NCBI GenBank assembly: GCA_021648365.1
Contig: JAKISY010000029.1
Span: forward strand, 1 to 43,450
DNA length: 43,450 bases
Source: Verrucomicrobiales bacterium
GTDB taxonomy: Bacteria; Verrucomicrobiota; Verrucomicrobiia; Verrucomicrobiales; DEV007
Reading direction: 5' to 3'
Shown in pieces: positions 40,202-43,450 of this stretch. The stretch's first letter is position 1; the number at the start of each line of letters is the position of its first letter. Below the pieces are notes generated by a model. That model made no database searches and had not been told where the DNA came from. It worked only from the letters and a program-made list of their open reading frames with translations. The translations under genes and the position numbers were made by a program.

Positions 40202-41215
40202 ATGAAAACTATCAAATGGGCCGTGATCGGCGTAGGCCGCTTTGGCAAAATCCACGCACGCGTTCTCTCCTCTCTGCCAGGCAGTGAACTGATTGCCCTT
40301 TCCAACCGCAATCAAATTCGCCTCACAGAAGCCGCTACAGAGTTCAACATCCAAACCACCGCCACCGATTACCGCGACATCCTCGACGACCCCGATATCG
40401 ATGCCGTCAGCATCACCACCCACTGGCAAGATCACCATGAAGTCGCCCTAGCAGCCTTGCAAAGCGGTAAACACGTACTGCTAGAAAAACCCATGGCAGC
40501 CAACAGCGCGCAATGCCTCGAACTGATTCAAGCCGCCAAAGAAGCCGCAGGATTTTTCATGGTCGGACACGTCTGCCGCTTTGACCCCAGAGTCACCCTA
40601 GCCAAAGAAGCCATCGACGCCGGACGCATCGGACGCATCGTCTCCATGCACGCACGACGAAATTTACCCAAAGCCCCCGGCAGCATCCGCCTTGATAAAA
40701 TCTCCCCCCTACTCGGTGATGGCATCCACGATGCCGACCTGATGATGTGGTTCCTCAACCGCGCGCCCAGTCAAGTTTACGGACGCAACATCTCAGTCGA
40801 AAACTTCCAATACCCCGACCTAGGTTGGGCGATGCTGCATTTCGACGACGATGCCATCGGGGTAGTCGAAACCGTCTGGTGCCTACCAGAGAACTCCCCC
40901 ACCGTGATTGACGCCAAAATGGAAATCATCGGTACCGAAGGCAAGCTCAGTATCGACGCCACCAATACCGGCCTTAGCATTCTAGATAGCAGTGGAGAAA
41001 AAAATCCCGACACCGTCTATTGGCCAATGCAATACGGTCGCCAAATAGGAGCCCTAGAACGCGAGTTAGCCTATTTTTCCAATTGCATCCGCACAGGCAC
41101 AGCCCCCACCGTGATCACTCCCCACGAAGCCGCCCGCGCCCTCGCCGTGATGGAAACCGCCGAACTCTCATCACAAAAAAAACAACCGCTCAGCTTTGAT
41201 TTTCCCGCCCTATAA
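40202..41215 (+). CDS. Gfo/Idh/MocA-family oxidoreductase
   Basis: 337 residues from the ATG at 40202. The N-terminal Rossmann motif is VIGVGRFGKIHARVL. The EKPMAANSAQC motif has the conserved catalytic Lys, and GDGIHDADLMMWFLNRAPSQ matches the active-site region with a conserved His and Asp. NAD(P)-dependent sugar or inositol-type dehydrogenase; the substrate cannot be told from sequence. Followed 26 bases later by a short secreted ORF. Confidence 0.9.
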   Translation: MKTIKWAVIGVGRFGKIHARVLSSLPGSELIALSNRNQIRLTEAATEFNIQTTATDYRDILDDPDIDAVSITTHWQDHHEVALAALQSGKHVLLEKPMAANSAQCLELIQAAKEAAGFFMVGHVCRFDPRVTLAKEAIDAGRIGRIVSMHARRNLPKAPGSIRLDKISPLLGDGIHDADLMMWFLNRAPSQVYGRNISVENFQYPDLGWAMLHFDDDAIGVVETVWCLPENSPTVIDAKMEIIGTEGKLSIDATNTGLSILDSSGEKNPDTVYWPMQYGRQIGALERELAYFSNCIRTGTAPTVITPHEAARALAVMETAELSSQKKQPLSFDFPAL

Positions 41216-41241
41216 CAATCTCCCCTTCCAACAGACCCGCC

Positions 41242-41703
41242 ATGTTCCGCCACCTCCTCTTACTGCTGTTGTTAAGCGCCCCCACTTCCATCCGCGCCTT
41301 CAATCAGCAAAAAAAACGCAGCCTGCTATTCTACGGACGAGAGAACAACACCGCCTCCTTCATCGTCAATCTCCACCACCCACAAAACTCCCGCCTGCAC
41401 GGATGGTTCGACGTCTTCCGTCAAATCATCGACGGCTCCACCATCGCCGAAGCCATGATCTCAGGCGGCGGATCCGAACTCTGCGGCTACATCACCGGCA
41501 GCATCTGGGGCGACCCGGTGCCCCCTTTGGTAAAAACGAAAATAAAACCCAAGCTTTCATCGGAGAAATTCGGCAAAAAAAATAGCCCCTTCCTTTTTTT
41601 GCCATTCGCCAACACTATCACGGGTAAGCCGTTCTTCACAGCCATTAACTCGACACCAAAATGCATTGACACAAAATATCTGGTGCATTCCACCCCTTCT
41701 TAA
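41242..41703 (+). pseudogene. Secreted protein ORF, apparently truncated
   Basis: Begins with a signal peptide (MFRHLLLLLLLSAPTSIRAF) and runs through FYGRENNTASFIVNLHHPQN and ISGGGSELCGYITGSIWGDP. From about 41519 it enters a repeat shared with 42619-42678 and then overlaps the convergent C39-like gene. The C-terminal ~60 residues are therefore probably not native. The first ~93 residues are unrecognised but look like real coding sequence. It may be the 5' remnant of a gene whose 3' part was replaced when the 1.1-kb C39 segment arrived. Confidence 0.5.
41519..41578 (+). repeat. 60-bp direct repeat left of the C39-like gene (partner 42619-42678)
   Basis: The core CCCAAGCTTTCATCGGAGAA + ATTCGG (41548-41573) is identical to 42648-42673, exactly 1100 bases away. 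On the minus strand both copies read (L/S)PNFSDESLG followed by hydrophobic residues and GG. Confidence 0.75.
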
Positions 41704-42175
41704 AATTCTCAACTGATAGTTCCCCCCCTTCCGCATATGGAAGTAACAAGCCGCGCCCTTTTTTCCCTATTAGCGGAGAAATATGAGCTTCACCATTTGC
41801 TAGATCATATAGCACTAATGCTAAGCAGTCCTTATTCACGCGTGCCAATAATGATTGAATTGAAGTGGCATCATTCAAAATGACACCCTTGCTTTCAGCT
41901 GCTCGATAAGATTGTTTTTCCCAGTGATGTGGAGAAACGTCGGGCTCTGTATAAAACGAGACCTGTAATCCATATTTACGAAGTGCCAGAGCGAGGCAGA
42001 TCATAAATGTTCCATTTTTCTTAGAATGCCGACACGCCTTGATGATGGACGAAGGCGAAGCCAGTTTTTTGAAATAATTTAACACCATCCACGCAGACAC
42101 AGGACCACAACCTCCATCCAGGTCGTAGATTAATTTAGGAATCTCCAATGGTAGTAAATCAATTTTCAAAATCAC
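41645..42175 (-). CDS. C39-like (papain-fold) cysteine peptidase family protein
   Basis: 176 residues. YDLDGGCGPVSAWMVLNYFK supplies the candidate nucleophile C23 in the GGCGPxS motif. NGEAHISPLIGKKGRG supplies the candidate H131. This order fits C39-like peptidases. There is no signal peptide and no ABC-transporter domain. The gene is clearly more AT-rich than its neighbours and is bracketed by a 26-bp perfect direct repeat, which suggests arrival by transfer. Substrate unknown. Confidence 0.65.
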   Translation of the reverse strand: MILKIDLLPLEIPKLIYDLDGGCGPVSAWMVLNYFKKLASPSSIIKACRHSKKNGTFMICLALALRKYGLQVSFYTEPDVSPHHWEKQSYRAAESKGVILNDATSIQSLLARVNKDCLALVLYDLANGEAHISPLIGKKGRGLLLPYAEGGELSVENFKKGWNAPDILCQCILVSS

Positions 42176-42337
42176 CTAACAATAATATTATTTCGTCTAT
42201 CCCTATCATCCTCTAAAATTCACTTCGGGCAATAAGCTCTGGTTGTAGGCAAAGCACAAAGGCGAGGTAAAAAAATCAGCCACAAGTATTATTAAATGCC
42301 TGTAACTATTCAGTTACCCAAATCATTCTAGGTGAAC

Positions 42338-42366
42338 GTTGGCAATGTGCAATCCGCTTTGCCAAC
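42338..42366. repeat. Hairpin GTTGGCAA...TTGCCAAC
   Basis: Perfect 8-bp arms with a 13-nt loop (TGTGCAATCCGCT) that itself contains CAATCCG. Confidence 0.6.
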
Positions 42367-42372
42367 AGACGA

Positions 42373-42448
42373 TAAATGGAGGGGCACGCTCCGTCGTGCC
42401 TTCGCAAGCACTTACGTGGATCGAGGCAAGGTGGAACTTGCCCCTCCA
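42373..42448. repeat. GGAG repeat, copy 2, with complete inverted arms
   Basis: TGGAGGGGCA (42377-42386) and TGCCCCTCCA (42439-42448) are perfect 10-bp arms. The interior CGCTCCGTCGTGCCTTCG matches copy 1 at 26843-26906. Confidence 0.65.
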
Positions 42449-42618
42449 GCGGACGCCCTATGATAGGGTCATCACGCTCCCAAGTCTTCGCAGACCTAAA
42501 TAGTCACAAAAACCCTCCAACCTTTCTACCAACAACTCCTCTTCTCTCTGTGGTCTCTTCCCCCTCTGTGGTTCACCTCCCCTCTTATCCGAGTTATCCG
42601 TAATTCAATCCCCCTCTA

Positions 42619-42678
42619 TGCCCCCTTCGGAAAAAATCAAAACAACCCCCAAGCTTTCATCGGAGAAATTCGGTGAAA
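42619..42678 (+). repeat. 60-bp direct repeat right of the C39-like gene (partner 41519-41578)
   Basis: Same 26-bp exact core (42648-42673). The right end TGAAAGC could pair with GCTTTCA inside the core to form a hairpin. Confidence 0.75.
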
Positions 42679-42727
42679 GCCTATAAAAAACCTTTCACCT
42701 AAGCCTGATATATATATATTCAAGAAT

Positions 42728-43450
42728 ATGAACCTATCCCGAACACTGTTCTCCGCTCTCCACTTGATTATCATATCATTGATCCTCACCTTCACTCTAT
42801 TCAACTCAAGCCTGTTTGCTCAATCCGAAAAAAAGGTGCCCGATCCTGAAGTTGGAATTCTCATCGAATATATCAAATTAGATCACCTTGCAGCCAACAA
42901 ACTACTGCGTAAATTTGCCGCCAAAGCAGCTGATGCCAAGGAGCTACGTGATACTCTCGATGCACTGATAGAAAAAGGAGACGCCGATTTACTCGAAACC
43001 GTTTGGTTGCGCGCGCAAAGCGGTCACCGAGCTCAAACCATGTCTGTGAGAGAAGATATTTACCCTACCGAGTATGATCCTCCTGAGATACTAAATATCG
43101 TAGGAAACATAACCGCTCAACCAAGTAAAAAAACGAATTCTGCTATTCCCGAAAATAACCAAACCGCAGAACCAAGTAAGAAATCAGCTGTACCTTACAT
43201 TGCATCTGCCGCACCTACCGCATTCGAAACTAGAAACGTTGGAGTCACACTCGAAGTTGATCTGATAGTTTCTCAAGACCAGAAAACCATTCATATCAGT
43301 CTGGCACCAGAAATCGTCACTCGGCTCGCTGAGCGATACTTCACTCGCAAGGGCTACGAACAAAGCGCACGAGGTATCGAACATATCTCCATGCCCACCT
43401 TTTACACCATGAAGACTTCGACCCAACTTATTGTTATTCCCGGCAAATAT
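42728..43450 (+). CDS. Secretin-like exported protein, open at the right edge
   Basis: The frame is open for 241 codons from the ATG at 42728 to the last base. A signal peptide (LIIISLILTFTLFNSSLFAQ) is followed by a helical region (GILIEYIKLDHLAANKLLRK). A Pro/Ser/Lys linker with two copies of AQPSKK/AEPSKK comes next. Then FETRNVGVTLEVDLIVSQDQ, KTIHISLAPEIV, and HISMPTFYTMKTSTQLIVIP. The last block matches the secretin-domain pattern of type II/III/IV-pilus-like proteins of Verrucomicrobiota and Planctomycetota (RNVGVTLEVxP...I.L.L.P). The short N-terminus and lack of N0/N1 domains indicate a reduced secretin-like protein rather than GspD. Confidence 0.7.
   Translation, partial: MNLSRTLFSALHLIIISLILTFTLFNSSLFAQSEKKVPDPEVGILIEYIKLDHLAANKLLRKFAAKAADAKELRDTLDALIEKGDADLLETVWLRAQSGHRAQTMSVREDIYPTEYDPPEILNIVGNITAQPSKKTNSAIPENNQTAEPSKKSAVPYIASAAPTAFETRNVGVTLEVDLIVSQDQKTIHISLAPEIVTRLAERYFTRKGYEQSARGIEHISMPTFYTMKTSTQLIVIPGKY

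Larger units (their letters stand above)
42176..42727. repeat. Gene-free stretch with several inverted repeats
   Basis: Holds a hairpin at 42338-42366, the GGAG element 42373-42448, 'ctctgtggtctcttccccctctgtgg' (about 42545-42570), and the right copy of the C39-flanking repeat. The AT-rich 'tgatatatatatattcaagaat' just before 42728 may contain the promoter of the next gene. Confidence 0.6.

Overview
The window looks like a chromosomal segment of a Verrucomicrobiota bacterium, probably of the Verrucomicrobiales/Rubritalea type. This is inferred from gene content: a secretin-like protein with an 'ETRNVGVTLEVD' motif at the right edge, an M3 peptidase, flotillin/NfeD and FIST proteins. It is also inferred from the very repeat-rich, pyrimidine-skewed intergenic DNA and the scarcity of clear Shine-Dalgarno sites. 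No taxonomic search could be run.

Layout. (1) 1-4900 is a graveyard: the end of an unrecognised gene, an HNH endonuclease relic, an HpaII-type restriction enzyme relic, and an AbiE toxin-antitoxin module with an intact antitoxin but a deleted toxin core. The AbiE module lies between two ~148-bp direct repeats. (2) 4906-9073 holds a HAD/NIF-type phosphatase, a secreted protein with three exact-period 30-residue repeats, tRNA-Val with a duplicated 3' end, a relic of a second RND pump, and a pair of small lipoproteins (Gly/Tyr/Arg-rich and EF-hand). (3) 9472-13906 is an RND efflux pump (adaptor and permease). 14064-16268, diverging from it, is an NfeD/flotillin membrane-domain pair. (4) 16539-17978 has a VapB antitoxin with only the tail of its VapC toxin, and YebC. 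(5) 18135-22103 is a sulfate-assimilation cluster (cysH, cysC, cysD, cysN). It faces a convergent thioredoxin gene, the expected reductant for CysH. (6) 22810-27522 has an M3 oligopeptidase, xerC with a small partner, and a cyclic-nucleotide-binding protein. (7) 27978-31116 is an operon of glutamate dehydrogenase, zinc alcohol dehydrogenase and a bile-acid-symporter-like transporter. (8) 31322-37753 is a five-gene set: cNMP-binding protein, FIST sensor, M32 carboxypeptidase, TolB/LamG-like lipoprotein and AlgJ/AlgX-like SGNH protein. (9) 37910-41215 has nitrobindin-like, PLD-like and membrane proteins, then a Gfo/Idh/MocA oxidoreductase. (10) 41242-43450 has a truncated secreted ORF, a C39-like peptidase bracketed by a 26-bp direct repeat, and the start of a secretin-like gene.

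Two themes stand out. First, both toxin-antitoxin loci kept the antitoxin and lost the toxin by internal deletion, and several other genes survive only as short fragments flanked by repeats. Second, the gene-poor stretches are built from a few recurrent modules. The most striking is a set of 17-bp mini-hairpins (7-bp arm, 3-nt loop, 7-bp arm) that have unrelated arm sequences but share a (T)CCACAT-type tail. I found no CRISPR array, rRNA, intact insertion sequence or prophage.
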